Part shown: one piece after another, positions 12,529 through 36,002 of the stretch | How positions within the stretch are numbered: the stretch's first letter is position 1 | Layout of the letters: each line of letters begins with the position of its first letter | DNA from: Phoenix dactylifera | Lineage: Eukaryota > Streptophyta > Magnoliopsida > Arecales > Arecaceae | DNA length: 64,000 nucleotides | Reading direction: 5' to 3' | Assembly: GCF_009389715.1 (NCBI RefSeq) | Contig: NW_024067666.1 | Coordinates: 971,001 to 1,035,000 of the forward strand | Translations under genes and position numbers: made by a program | Notes under the pieces: generated by a model | Told to the model about the DNA's origin: nothing | The model's database searches: none | The model's input: the letters and a program-made list of their open reading frames with translations, nothing else

Positions 12529-12846
12529 CATACTCATCTCTCACGATCTCCTTCTCCAGCCGCCTCCGAGCCCTTCGAACGTTCCTCGGGGCCTGATCGA
12601 ACTTTGGATGCCACGAACCGCGGCCTGGGCCTCCGATGAGGGGAGGGTGAGAGGAGGAGGAGTTCTTGGAGGGAGATGGGGCTGCAAGGGTGGATGGAGA
12701 GGTGAGGGGGAGATGAAACTTATGAGATGGACGGGGGCCTCCATTTGCCTGCATCCATGGCCGCTCATCGCGTCGGACCACAGCCCGCCCGCCGTCACCG
12801 CCGTATCCTTAGCTCGGACGGGTAGAACACCTTTCTCGACGGCCAC
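12529..12846 (-). other. GC-rich minus-strand segment in the CACTA element, possible first exon
   Basis: An open minus-strand frame ends near KEIVRDE just before a good donor (GAGTATGT, donor GT after about 12529). I do not recognise the product. It is Pro/Ser/Arg-rich and may be a third captured fragment or leader sequence for a chimeric transcript reading into the fructokinase and HHO pieces. The long plus-strand frame over the same DNA is probably its shadow. Confidence 0.3.
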
Positions 12847-12958
12847 CGTCGTCCTCGAAGCTCGGAGGGGGAGGGGGATCCGAAGCAGAACAAGTTGGAT
12901 CGGGAAGGAAGGAGGGGGAGGATGGCGGCTGGGTGAAAGGGTTAGGGTTTGCTTTGCG

Positions 12959-12961
<3 letters not shown>

Positions 12962-13001
<40 letters not shown>
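12962..13001. repeat. (GA)n microsatellite, about 20 units
   Basis: An uninterrupted GA run lies inside the CACTA element next to its right subterminal region. It may act as a GAGA-type promoter motif for minus-strand transcription, but that is a guess. Confidence 0.9.
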
Positions 13002-13006
<5 letters not shown>

Positions 13007-13059
13007 CAGGGGATCGGGGAGGAAAAAGGAGGGATAGAGGGTGTGGGGCGCCTTTTGGC

Positions 13060-13185
13060 CTCCGACGACGCTTTAAAGCGTCGTCGTATCTACATTTCAC
13101 CCGACGCTAACAAAAAGCGTCGTCGAATTTCGACCCCCGCTCGAAATGCGCCGACGCTTTTTGATAGCGTTGGCGGAGAAGAGTC
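13060..13185. repeat. Right subterminal repeats of the CACTA element
   Basis: CGACGACGCTTTAAAGCGTCG, AAAGCGTCGTCG and CCGACGCTTTTTGATAGCG are related to the left-end units and partly inverted relative to them. They support the element's right boundary at the terminal TAGTG (13206-13210). Confidence 0.75.
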
Positions 13186-16130
13186 GGCAAAACCCTATTT
13201 TCTTGTAGTGACGGAGATTAGCAGCACTATATGCCAATACAAATGGTATTCATAGAAAAAAGCTATTGGTTAGAACTAAGTAGAGTTCTTACTCTGAATC
13301 TTTCTGCCATGATGGCAGAGGATTTCAACTGTGTTCTATGAGCCGGAAAAAAAAGGCGGTGCACCAAATTCAGAGTTTCTCAACAAGAAATGTCCTATGG
13401 ATCTTAGATTTTCAGGACCTAAATTCATATGATGTAATAACTGGGATGGATTGGCTCGTGTCTGGAAAAGGTTGGACACAGTTGTGGTAAATGATCATTG
13501 CATGAATTCTTTCCTCAAAGTTGCCGTCAGACATTTACCAAAGGTGGGTTCTGATCACTGCCCAATTCTAATTAATACTAAGATCAGAAAGGCACTTCTT
13601 TTAGGTTTGAAAATTTTTGGCTGTCCTTTACTGAGACAAGAAGCAGCAACGTGACCGTCTCCCTTACCCCCATCTCTGGATTTAGAGAAAACCCCAAAGC
13701 TAAAGAATTAAAAATAGTGCCCTAGTTTGGCATCTAGAGTCTGCAGTCGGCCCCCTTCCGAGTCGATCACCATTGGCGGGCTCAGCCTTCAATGGATCAA
13801 ACTATTTTATTTATTTGAGGTTAGAAATGGAGTAAAAGAAGAGATCGGGATAGCTTGGGTCTTGGGTCGTGTGCGGGGTATGAGTTTCTCCATTATGATC
13901 AATGGATTGCCATCACCGTTTTTCCAGTCCACCATCGAGCTTTTCCAGGGTTGTTCCTTGTCTCTGTACTTGTTGATTATCTGTGCTAACGTGCTCTTCC
14001 ATGGCATGCGGCCAGCTTGTCGGAATTAGGAGCTGGAGGCCTATGCACCAGCCCCGGTGTCCAGCCGATCTCTCACCTTTTTTTTTGCAGATAATTGTCT
14101 CCTTCTGGTTAGGGTGAGGGTGAGGGATGCGCAAGCTCTCAAGGGTATATTGGTGGACTATTGCAAGACTTCAAGGCAGAAAGTGAACTTCACAAATCCA
14201 CTATCTGTTTCAGTCCAAGGACAAAGTCGTGGGTGAGGCGGGAGATCAATGGGATCCTCGGGATGCGGGAGTAGAGGGGGCCGTGGAGCTAACTCGGAGT
14301 CTCTATCACGAGGAGAAGGCTGCCAGTGTCGGAGTGCTCTGGGTTGGTGCATCGGATTCAGGACTAGTTAGAGGGCTGGAGGGCGTTTTCTCTATCCATG
14401 ATGGGCAAGCTGACGTTGATCAGGTCGGTTTCGAGTTCCATGCTAATTTACCTCATGTTCAATACTGTTGTTTCAAAGACTGTGCTGATAGGGATCAAGC
14501 AGCTTCTTTAGAATTTTCTTTGGGATTCGCATGGAGGTAGCCATGGGGTGCATTTATTGGCCTGGGAGAGGTTTGCATGCCGGTCCACGAGGGAGAACTG
14601 GGGATGCAGTCCCTTCTGGAGAAGAGAGAGGCGCTCATTGCTCATCATGCGGTGAGGCTTATCCTTAAGCCACAGAAATTTTGGAGTCAGGTGATGAAGG
14701 CTAAGTATGGCTGGGTGCGGATTGATGAGGCGGCTCTGAGCAAACGGAGGTGCTCCTACCTGTGGCGAGAGATTTGCAGGTATATGCCCACTACTTTGGC
14801 GAACATTAGATGGTTGATTGGTGATGGGTAGAGCGTAGATGTGGCAAAGGACCTCTCGGTGGACTCTTTCGTTGAGATTTGGCCTACTATGGTCAGTGTC
14901 GAGGCTGTGGACGAACTCCAGATTTGTGATCAGCTTGGTCCGGAGAGGACAGAGTAGGATGCTGGCAGGATCAGCAGTTATTTGGAGAGCATCTTTCAGA
15001 GCGGGTCCAGTTGCTTTCGGTCCTAGGGTGTGCTGGTCCAGATGTGAAGGTTTGGAGCATGTCCTGTAGAACCAATGTTAGGGTGGGAGATACCTACCGC
15101 GCCTTCAAGCGGGAGCATAGGCTAGTGCTTGATTGTGCTTGGATCTAGAGATTTGGCCTCCACCTGCGAGTGACATTATTTTTGTGGAACGTGGCCTAGG
15201 AGCGTCTACCAACAAAATTTGTGCTGAGTAGAAGAGGACTAGGTATCAACCCCAGTGCCCAAACTACCAGGTGGATAAGACCGTGGATTATGCCCTATTT
15301 TAGTGCGAGCAAGCTAGGAGGGTCCGGAGGTTTGTTGAGATCCCGCTGGATACCTGGAGCCAACTGGGTCTTTTCTTACAGGCGATTCATCGATGGGTCG
15401 ACGCCCTCCAGACACGACAGGGGGCTATTGGGGCAACCTACACTACTTACGAGATCTAGTTGGCTAGGAATGTCGACTTTCGACGAGAGTAGTCCGTCTC
15501 TAAGGTTTGTTGTGGAGCGTGCCGGTTATAAACGGCTGAGATTACTCATGCAGACATGGCATATGGACTTTTGATAGCTCGGAGCACCTGAAGCTTCCCC
15601 TCTAGTCATGTAGCACCTCGGACAGTATTCTTCACCTAAGAATCCCCACCCTCGAGTTTCTTCAAGATCAATTTCGATGGATGCATGCTTGATGGCGGTA
15701 GGAGGAGAGGTAATGGCTTTATCATCGAGGGCCTGGACTCTAGGGTGATGGTTGCTGGTGGCTGCCAAATCTTTGACATCTTAGTTTCCGGAGCTGAGAG
15801 CGGCATGGGTCGGCCTAAGCCATGCTCGGCGAGTGCTGCAGGCTAGCTCAGTCATACTGGAGGGCGACTCAGCCATCATGATTGGCTCCAGTGGCGATGG
15901 AGGGGGTCGTCCCTTGCTTCAAGATATTCTGGCTATGATGAGTGATGGTGTGATCTTTTAGGCCAAGCATGTTTTCAAGAAGCAAATGGAGCCGCGAACT
16001 GGGTGGCTTCATCTATGGCCGCCACTCCAGAGTTACTCTGTGGGTTGAGGAAGGAGAGTTATCTAAAGCGCTCCGAAATTTGTTGTTTCCTGACTTTATA
16101 AATCATTTATTTCAGCAAAAAAAAGAGAGA

Positions 16131-16656
16131 AAAAAATAGAAAAGAAGCTGTGTTGCATCAAGATTGAAGAAATTTTTCTAAGCTGCCCAGCCATCGGATG
16201 GGCAAGGACAAAATTCTAGCTTGACAAGGCTAAACCTATTAATTATTCTATTTAATTATTACACCGGGATAACAAAAGGAAAGAGAAACTAATCTCCAAC
16301 TTCGTAACCACGATGGGATTGAGCACAAGAGGTCCCTATACTGGACGTAGGAAGGTTGGTCGCATAATTTATTCGAGTTGGTGTCGCATAATTTGTTCGT
16401 AGACTTTTAACAGGTCTACGAGCTTTTAATTCTCCCCAACCGTTAGATCTGATTTAATAACTGTCTGATCGTAACTGCTTCCCGCGCTCTCGTTTTCGCC
16501 ACGATGCGGAGCCCAGAAACGGAAGCGAGAAATCCCCGTTCCCTGCATCGGAGGAAAAAGCGGGCGCCGTTGCTGGTCATCAGGAGAGACAGATGTGGGC
16601 CGAAAACCCTAACCCTTGTTTCGTTGCTCTCCTTGTCGGATTGGAGGGAGGAGGAG
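16131..16656 (+). promoter_or_regulatory. Promoter and 5' leader of the hexokinase-like gene
   Basis: This short gap between the LINE tail and the gene becomes GC-rich towards the start codon. An in-frame upstream ATG lies at 16504 with no stop before the chosen start at 16657. Nothing else is recognised. Confidence 0.4.
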
Positions 16657-24752
<8,096 letters not shown>

Positions 24753-27397
24753 ATCCTGATACATGGTAATATTTTCATTTTCATTTCATATATTTTGCAA
24801 CATCCTTGATTTTAAGTTATTCTTTTTAATCATTGTATTTATTTATGATTTTCTGGAAATTTAAACATATTCTGACGTAGTGTGCAAATGCCAGTGAGGC
24901 CTTTCTCCAAAAAAATTACCATTGTAAGTCATATGACTTGTTGCTCTCTCCAAGTTTTGCCGGTCCTAATTACTGATTTTAGAGAAATCTTCAGCTTGAT
25001 CCCTCTTTGCTAAATGTGATATCAAAAATTCATCTCTGATAGGATTACTGTCACAGTTATATAATGATGGACTTAGGTTTTTGCTGCTTGATTTCAACGT
25101 ACAATATAATTTTCCAAACTCTTGTGCAATTCATGGGCATATGGTGTGCTTGATCCAAATAATTCTATCGTCGCTTGGATTTCAGTGTGATCTCCCCTGC
25201 ACTTAACGGCCTAGATGGTTGCTAATAACTGTGTTTTGTTGTATAGCTAGGTTACATGTTGCTGTTATTGCAGCAACTTAAATTCTATTCTGCTGCTTGG
25301 TTGCATGTGGCTTATTTGTGTGACTCCTGCTATGATGCTTGTTTTAGCCAAAAAAAAAAAACTAGTGACTGCAACTTGTCCTTCCATATGACCAAGTTAA
25401 TGCAACTGAGGTTTCTTATGAAGTTTTAGTTCCACAGTTTCCACCGGCAAAGGCCCAAACAAGAAGAGGAACTTGATTACTTATTTTAACTAGTGTGACA
25501 ACATAACCATTACCTACAATCAAACTATTAGTTTATCTGTTCATTAACCCGAAGTGTGATGGAGGTGGCCATTTCATCTCTCTGTTTGGACACCCCATAT
25601 TTTTGTGTTTTCGTCCCGTTGGCGACTTCAGTTTTCAAGGTGCATATTCATTCTCTTGTTGTGTAGTGATGCATGCCGTTTTTGCCATGGTCCCTTTTCA
25701 TTCTCCTTCTGAAAAGGTCAGGACCTGAATCAGGGATCCCTGTGGCATACACTTAGCACTTTCAGAAGTGGTCCACTGCAAGCTCAGGGAAAGCATCATA
25801 AGTTTTGTGTCCACTCCAGGGTCATGCCACTGGAACATGGACATAGACTAGGTCTTTTGTTAATTTCCATCTGAGTCTAGGATTATCAAAATCTTCTAAC
25901 TAAAACTGCTGTCAGCTGTGGCACTACTATTGAGAGAGACAGAGAGAGAGACTGGGTGGATGGCTTGATTTTACAATCGCATGGAACTGCTGAGGAAAAG
26001 GTCAGTAAGCAGTTTCAGTGGTGCTGAACTATTTTAAGGTTTGTGAAGGCTGATCATTTCAGCTTTTATCAGCTATCTCAGGAGAAACAATTCCAAGTTG
26101 AACTGGCATTTTGCTTTATATAGTTTAATATACAAGGCTGAAAAATTCTTAAAGGACTAAGATAACAACATTCTTAAAGGATTATCCTAATACCTTGACC
26201 TAATTATAATGACAAAGATAACAACATTATCCTTTGGAACATCATACTGGTATATTCATGTATCGATTTACATTGGCTAAGCCAATTACAATCAATGTGA
26301 CCGATGCTTCGTCCGAGATGAAAGCCGAAGCTAATGTTTCTTTTATTTTCTTTCTTACTTGATTAATCACTTCATACTTCACAGCATCCACGGTGCATAC
26401 TTAAAAATCCTTGTCTGCAACAAATGGATGTCAATGATTCTAGTTGGATCTTATACTGAATGATACTGAAGGGCAGCCCAACTGCCCGGGATATTTGGTT
26501 ATTCTCAAGCTGGTATAAAGTGGTTGGAATGAGCGTTTCTTGAAGGGCAGTAGTTGGTAAAGGGTCAGTCATGGAACCAAAGTATGGTCATGTGGTTGTT
26601 GGCATCCCAGACAAAGTAGACAAGCACGCCACCATTAAAGATCCACAAACCTAGTTCCCAAAGCTACCTTCTTAATGCTAATGATATCAATAACAGTGCA
26701 TGCATTCACGTACAGTAATTTAACCATCTAGGTGCACTTAATTAATTTGATCAGAATAATAGCAGCACGGATTTCCAAGTTCTACTATCTTCAAGCTAAT
26801 AAAGTTAATTTACTCGTAGAATAAAATAATAATAACATAGACAAAATCTCGCTTCCAATTTCCCCAAAGTCACATGTTGCTTTCCCTGGAACCAATAGTT
26901 AGGACATTAAACAAAGCCTCTTTTATCCCGAAGCTTGTATTGTGAGTATGAAGACGAAGACTAGATGGCCAGCTTGGTGCTGACCTATTGCTAGTAACAA
27001 TATCTTCCAAGTTCTTCGTAATTGTGAATGATATTTTGTATTTGTAGACATGATATATATTCAATGATGCATTTATGTCATGATTTTTTAAGATAAGATA
27101 TTCACGATTGACTCGCAAATTATATAAAATCTGATAGCCATCTGAGAGTCATCCTATCGAAGTATGGTAAGCAATGGAGCAAAGAGGACTCTGATTCATT
27201 ACGGGACAAAAAAACACAGAGGATATCTTGCCTCTCCTCAACGATTCTCTTTTGGTAATCCATAGCTTTCCCTCCAGACTTAAATCTCTTTGTTAAGCCA
27301 ACGATGGTTGTTGTTGGATATGCTAATGCTGTAACTACTTGTGTTCTGCCTTGCTCATCACAAAAACAAGAAAAAACAAAATATCTTCGCATGATTT
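24753..27397. other. 3' flank and intergenic DNA, no gene recognised
   Basis: The first part is presumably 3' UTR of the hexokinase-like gene. Beyond that there are only short frames. One minus-strand frame at 26372-26572 (containing ISRAVGLPFSIIQY) reads smoothly but matches nothing I know. A short GA run lies near 25930. Confidence 0.5.
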
Positions 27398-30995
<3,598 letters not shown>

Positions 30996-33900
30996 ATGCG
31001 ATTGCTCTGTCTTTTTCTCCTCCTCTTCCTCGCTGCCCTTCGCTCTTCCGCCGCCGCCTCCGGCAGAGGAAGGGTGGTGGAGCACCGCGCTCTCCTCGAC
31101 CTCAAGGCGGCGCTCGGCGACCCATCCGGCGCCCTCGCCGGCTGGGACGCCACCGCCGACCACTGCCAAGCCTGGTCCGGCGTCGCCTGCGACGCCGCCG
31201 GCCGCGTTGTCTCCCTCAACATCTCCCACCTCAACCTTTCCGGCCCCCTCCCCCGCGCCGTCTCCCGCCTCCGCTCCCTCCTTCACCTCTCCGCCGCCGC
31301 CAACGAGCTCTCCGGGCCCATACCGCCGGAGCTCTCCCTCCTTTCCGGCCTCCGTTTTCTCAATCTCTCCAACAACGCCTTCAATCGCACCCTCCCCTCC
31401 GCCCTCTCCCGCCTCAAGAACCTGCACGTCCTCGACCTCTACAACAACAACCTCACCGGCGTCCTCCCTGTCCAGGTGGCGGACCTCCCTGCCCTCCGCC
31501 ACCTCCACCTCGGCGGCAACTTCTTCTCCGGCGCCATCCCGCCGGAGTATGGTCGTTGGGAGCATCTCGAGTACCTCGCCATTTCTGGCAACGAGCTCGG
31601 AGGCCCCATCCCGCCGGAGCTCGGCAACGTCACCACCCTCCGAGAGCTCTACATCGGCTACTTCAACAGCTTCCAGGGCGGCCTCCCGGCGGCCATCGGC
31701 AACATCACGGCCCTCGTCCGCTTCGACGCCGCCAACTGCGGCCTCTCCGGCGAGATTCCGCCGGAGATCGGTAACCTCCAGAACCTCGACACCCTGTTCC
31801 TCCAGGTGAACGGCCTCTCTGGCGAGATCACGCCGGAGCTCGGCAAGCTCCGGAGCCTCAAGTCCATGGATCTCTCCAACAATGTCCTCACCGGCGAGAT
31901 CCCGCGGACCTTCGCCGAGCTCAAGAACCTCACCCTCCTCAACCTCTTCCGGAACAAGCTCCACGGCGCCATCCCGGACTTAATCGGAGATCTTCCGAGG
32001 CTGGAGGTGCTCCAGCTCTGGGAGAACAACTTCACCGGCGAGATTCCCCGCCGGCTCGGTATGAATGGCCGCCTCCAGCTCCTCGACCTCTCTTCCAATA
32101 AGCTTACCGGCTCCCTCCCTCCGAATCTCTGCTCCGGCGACCAGCTCCAAGTACTAATCGCCCTCGGGAACTTCCTTTTCGGATCCATCCCGGAATCCTT
32201 TGGCCGGTGTAAATCCCTCAGTCGGATTCGGATGGGGGAGAACTACCTTAATGGATCGGTCCCCAGTGGCCTCTTCGGCTTGCCGAAGCTCGCACAGGTT
32301 GAGCTCCAGGACAACCTTCTCACTGGTGGCTTTCCGGAGACCGCCGGCTCCCGGATCTCGCCGACGCTCGGCCAGATCATTCTCTCCAACAATCGCCTCT
32401 CCGGCGCTCTCCCGCCATCCATCGGAAAATTCTCCGGCGTTCAGAAGCTCCTCCTCAACCAGAACCAGTTCTCCGGCCGCATCCCGCCGGAGATCGGGAG
32501 GCTGCAGCAGCTCTCCAAGATGGACTTCAGCGGCAACCGGTTCTCCGGCCCCATCACTCCGGAGATCAGCAAGTGCAAACTTCTAACATTCGTCGATCTC
32601 AGCCGCAATAATTTCTCAGGCGAGATCCCGGCGGAGATCACCGGAATGAGGATCCTGAATTACCTCAACTTGTCGAGGAACCATCTTGAGGGGAAGATTC
32701 CGGCATCCATTTCCACAATGCAGAGCTTGACTGCCGTGGACTTCTCCTACAACAACCTCTCCGGCCTGGTGCCGAGCACCGGCCAGTTCAGCTACTTCAA
32801 TGCCACATCCTTTGTTGGCAACGCCGACCTCTGTGGCCCCATTCTCGGGCCTTGCAGGCCTGGAATTTCCGACGACTCGCGTCCATCTCATTCGAAAGGT
32901 TCCCTCTCTGCTTCCTTCAAGCTCTTGCTTGTCCTTGGCCTGCTCATCTGTTCCATTGCCTTCGCCATTGCTGCCATTGTCAAAGCTCGGTCCTTGAAGA
33001 AGGCGAGCGAAGCTCGAGCATGGAAGCTTACAGCTTTCCAGCGTCTCGATTTCACCTGCGATGATGTTTTGAATTGTTTAAAGGAGGAGAACATCATCGG
33101 GAAAGGAGGGGCTGGCATCGTCTACAAGGGTGTGATGCCCAACGGCGAGCAACTGGCCGTGAAGAGGTTCCCGGCGATGAGCCGGGGTTCATCACATGAC
33201 CACGGGTTTTCTGCGGAGATTCAGACTCTTGGCAGGATCCGGCACCGGCACATCGTGAGACTGCTGGGCTTCTGTTCTAACCACGAAACCAAGCTACTGG
33301 TTTACGAGTACATGCCAAATGGGAGCCTTGGGGAGGTTCTCCACGGGAAGAAAGGAGGGCATTTGCAATGGGACACCAGGTATAAGATCGCCGTGGAAGC
33401 CGCGAAGGGCCTCTGTTATCTCCACCATGATTGCTCCCCTTTGATCCTCCACCGCGATGTGAAGTCGAACAACATCCTCCTGGATTCCGATTTTGAAGCC
33501 CATGTTGCTGATTTCGGGCTCGCCAAGTTCCTGCAGGACTCCGGTACTTCTGAATGCATGTCGGCTATCGCTGGCTCTTACGGATACATTGCTCCAGGTA
33601 TTATTCCTTTCATCCTTTATATTAAGATTCTCAGTTAAGCTGCAGGGTCTTCATTTAATTTGGGTGCGAAATTCATACAGTGATTGCTTTGTTAATGGAA
33701 GGGCAGGTTTTAGTGAGGATGAGATGGCCTCTGTGCTCGAAAGAGTTACCTCAGTCCCTTTGTTTCTGTTCTAGTTCTGCTAATGTTAATACCTGTTCTC
33801 AGCAAACTTCAACTAATGCATGAGGAATTTTTCTCAATCTGTTTCTTAACCCCACAGCAAATAGAGCATGCGCTATCTGGAACCATTTTTAAGTCTGTCA

Positions 33901-34671
33901 CTTGTTTCCCTCTGTTCTGTTCTAGTTTTCTCATGGTGAACTAATCCGGCTTTTGGTACCAGTTAAAATGAAATAACTCGAATGAAAGCTTTTACCTTTT
34001 TCCTAGGATATTCGGTAATCCAGTAAATAGACCATGAACCATTCCAGCAGAGTTACCTGTTCTCACTTTATGTCTGTTCTGCTTCAGCAATTCATGCGAA
34101 CTTGTTAAGCGGCATTAGATTTTTTGTTTATTTATTTCTTTTTGATCGAACTTGGCGTGAAATTTTTAAGGTTTCTACTTTGTACTAATTAAATATTTTG
34201 TCATCTGGATGTACAGAATACGCCTACACTCTGAAGGTGGATGAGAAGAGCGACGTTTACAGCTTCGGAGTGGTCCTCCTGGAACTCATAAGCGGAAGAA
34301 AGCCTGTTGGGGAATTTGGAGACGGCGTCGACATCGTCCAATGGGTGAGAAAGATGACGGATTCTAACAGGGAGGCGGTGACTGAAATCCTGGACCCAAG
34401 GCTTTCAACGGTTCCCCTTCACGAAGTGCTTCACGTCTTCCATGTGGCAATGCTCTGCGTGGAAGAACAAAGCGTCGAGCGCCCAACGATGAGGGAAGTC
34501 GTTCAGATCCTCGCCGAATTCCCAAAGCCAAAACCAGGAGAGGACTCATCGACCAATGAAGGATCTGTACCGCCGCCACCGGGGCCTTCGGAAGAAACAC
34601 CCGGCAAGGAAACCAAGGAGGAGGAGCAACCGGCGCCACGGTCACCACCACCTGATCTCCTTAGCATCTGA
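30996..34671 (+). CDS. BAM1: LRR receptor-like serine/threonine kinase, BAM1 (CLAVATA1 clade)
   Basis: Exons 30996-33597 and 34217-34671 give 1018 aa, the usual BAM length. In order: a signal peptide ([15 protein letters not shown]), the LRR N-terminal cap with paired Cys near [12 protein letters not shown], about 20 leucine-rich repeats to residue 610, a membrane segment near 641-665 ([20 protein letters not shown]), then the kinase. Kinase landmarks: [11 protein letters not shown] near 702, Lys723 in [12 protein letters not shown] (Asp821), DFGLAKF (Asp839). The single intron interrupts the APE motif in phase 1, the conserved position for this clade. The tail ends PPPDLLSI, as in BAM proteins. 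BAM receptors bind CLE peptides at the plasma membrane and control meristem and vascular development. All key kinase residues are present, so it looks active. Exon 1 is extremely GC-rich, a monocot-type gradient. The in-frame ATG at 30927 would add 23 residues ahead of the signal peptide and is less likely. Confidence 0.96.
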
Positions 34672-36001
34672 AGTCTTGGGGTTAAAGTTGGCTTTTAGGT
34701 TTTTTTTTGTTTTTTGTTTTTGTGCTTTCCTTTGCTTGATCTACGGCTGTAGGGTAGGCTTAAGTTGTTAGAATTCCTGTACAGCTGAATCGGATGGGCT
34801 TTGCTTCATCAAAGTTGGTGGTGTCAGGGTTTTTTCACTAGTAAATGAAACGGCAGGAAACAAACACCAGGGCTGATACAGGATAGTATTGAAATCTGCG
34901 TAACTGGGTCAGTAAATTTAATTGATATGGATGCTTATAGATTGAAGAGCGACAGAGAGAAGAAGGTCTCTAACTCTCTCAGTTCCCGAGGCTCGGCTCG
35001 GTTCAGTTACGTTACCTGTGACCCGACTGCGGATTAGAGTCTCAGGACGGTACGCACGAGTAAACGAAAGAGTGCATGTCCCCGCGCTATTTAGAAGTCA
35101 ACCGTTTCAAATCAATTCCATACCTTTAAAATTATTAATTGAATATTAAAGCTGATCTTACGGGTGCTTTGGTCGGCTGGATATAGGTCGGATCAAAATT
35201 TATCAACTCAAAAATCTAACTTATTTATTAAATAAATTTAAATATTTATTTATTAAATAAATTATAATTTTAAATTTAAGTTTGATATGTTTACTAAATA
35301 GATGATTCGACTGCATAATTCATTTATTAAATAAATTAGATGGATTTTTAATGGATTAAATGGATTTAAACAGATTCAACCGATTAGGTGAGTTGGATTA
35401 AATAAGTTAGAAACAGATTAAACAGCTTTTAAATAGATTAAACGGGTCTGATTATGACTCGATCCAATTATTAAATGGATTAGAATAGGTTAAATGAGTT
35501 AAAGGTTAAACTTGAACCCAATCTATTTGATAAACAAGTCTTAATAATTGACCCATTTATGATCCAAGTCTATTTATGTCAAATTCGAACATCCTTAAAG
35601 CAGCTCATTCGTGGTCGGATTGATAGGGTGGGTTATAAATTGCTACCCGTAGTTGATCTATAGCTAGAGGTTTTGATAAGTCATAAGGAGAATTGTTGGG
35701 GAAGCTGATGTGGATAACGGTTAATTTTGATTCTCTTATGGAGCAAGATTCGCTATATCGATACCAAATATCATATAAGTGCTACACTAGCACAATATCG
35801 GTACAGTACGGTATGAAGTTTTTTTGGCGTGCCAAGTATGGGTACGCCATCCATACTAGGTACCGGTACCTAATCGGTATTGTACGGTATATCCTATACT
35901 GCCCGATTTGGGCCGGTACAACAGACCATGTTATGAAAGTTCTTTTACTAGTATCATCACTAAGTGAACGAACTTCTAAATAATCCAGATAACTAAAAAA
36001 A
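34672..36001. other. 3' flank of the BAM1-type gene and repetitive AT-rich DNA
   Basis: After the probable 3' UTR, 35160-35600 is made of loosely repeated words such as TTATTAAATAAATT and AAATGGATTAAATGG. No gene is seen. It looks like old repeat debris of a kind also seen near 42440-42920 and 47000-47530. Confidence 0.45.
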
Positions 36002-36002
36002 A

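Larger units (their letters stand above)
10990..13210. mobile_element. Non-autonomous CACTA transposon carrying host gene fragments (Pack-CACTA)
   Basis: The left end is CACTACAGGAAAACC and the right end, read inward, is CACTACAAGAAAATAG, matching over the first 12 of 13 bases. CACTA ends of this kind define the CMC/En-Spm superfamily. Flanking triplets are GCG and ACG, so the expected 3-bp duplication is imperfect. Subterminal zones rich in short GCGTCGG/GCGACGC direct and inverted units lie inside both ends, where CACTA transposase normally binds. No transposase is present. The centre holds minus-strand pieces of an HHO/NIGT1-type factor and a fructokinase, plus a GC-rich segment of unknown origin. 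It sits inside the endonuclease region of an older LINE, whose two halves rejoin across it. Total length is 2221 bp. Confidence 0.85.
10690..16080 (+). pseudogene. LINE ORF2 remnant: endonuclease, reverse transcriptase, RNase H
   Basis: The ancestral product nicks target DNA and copies element RNA. Visible parts in order: endonuclease first half (10690-10989), endonuclease second half with the VGSDHCPI motif (13211-13600), a shortened RT with the FFAD box changed to FADN (13730-14340), an L1 C-terminal segment (14340-15100), and an RNase H-like end with ILEGDSAIMIG near 15870. It is broken by stops, frameshifts, apparent internal deletion of much of the RT, and the CACTA insertion. It cannot encode an active enzyme. 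Confidence 0.75.
10350..16130 (+). mobile_element. Degenerate L1-type LINE, interrupted by a CACTA element
   Basis: This is a decayed non-LTR retrotransposon in plus orientation. After an ORF1-tail/linker region comes the endonuclease start ILTWNCGGVAKP (about 10690), parallel to ILSWNCRGAAKP in the younger LINE at 62.66 kb. The endonuclease is cut at 10989 and resumes after 13210 (ALYANTNG..., then RVWKRLD, then SDHCPI near 13550). Reverse-transcriptase remnants follow (QGCSLSLYL near 13950, then FFADNCLLL near 14080), then the L1 C-terminal region (near 14580-14830) and an RNase H-like domain (15650-16050). An A-rich tail is at about 16116-16140. Many stops and frameshifts make it a pseudo-element. 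The left boundary is uncertain and no target duplication was identified. Confidence 0.8.

Noticed and set aside
11028..13185. Possible CRISPR-like regular repeats (GCGTCGG units)
   Set aside because: The units are short, irregular, in both orientations and lie at CACTA ends; this is a plant genome.
12608..13255. 215-codon plus-strand frame
   Set aside because: It runs through the GA microsatellite and out across the CACTA right end, so it is not a conserved protein.
26372..26572. Minus-strand frame with ISRAVGLPFSIIQY
   Set aside because: It reads plausibly but I could not place it in a family, and no supporting exons were found.
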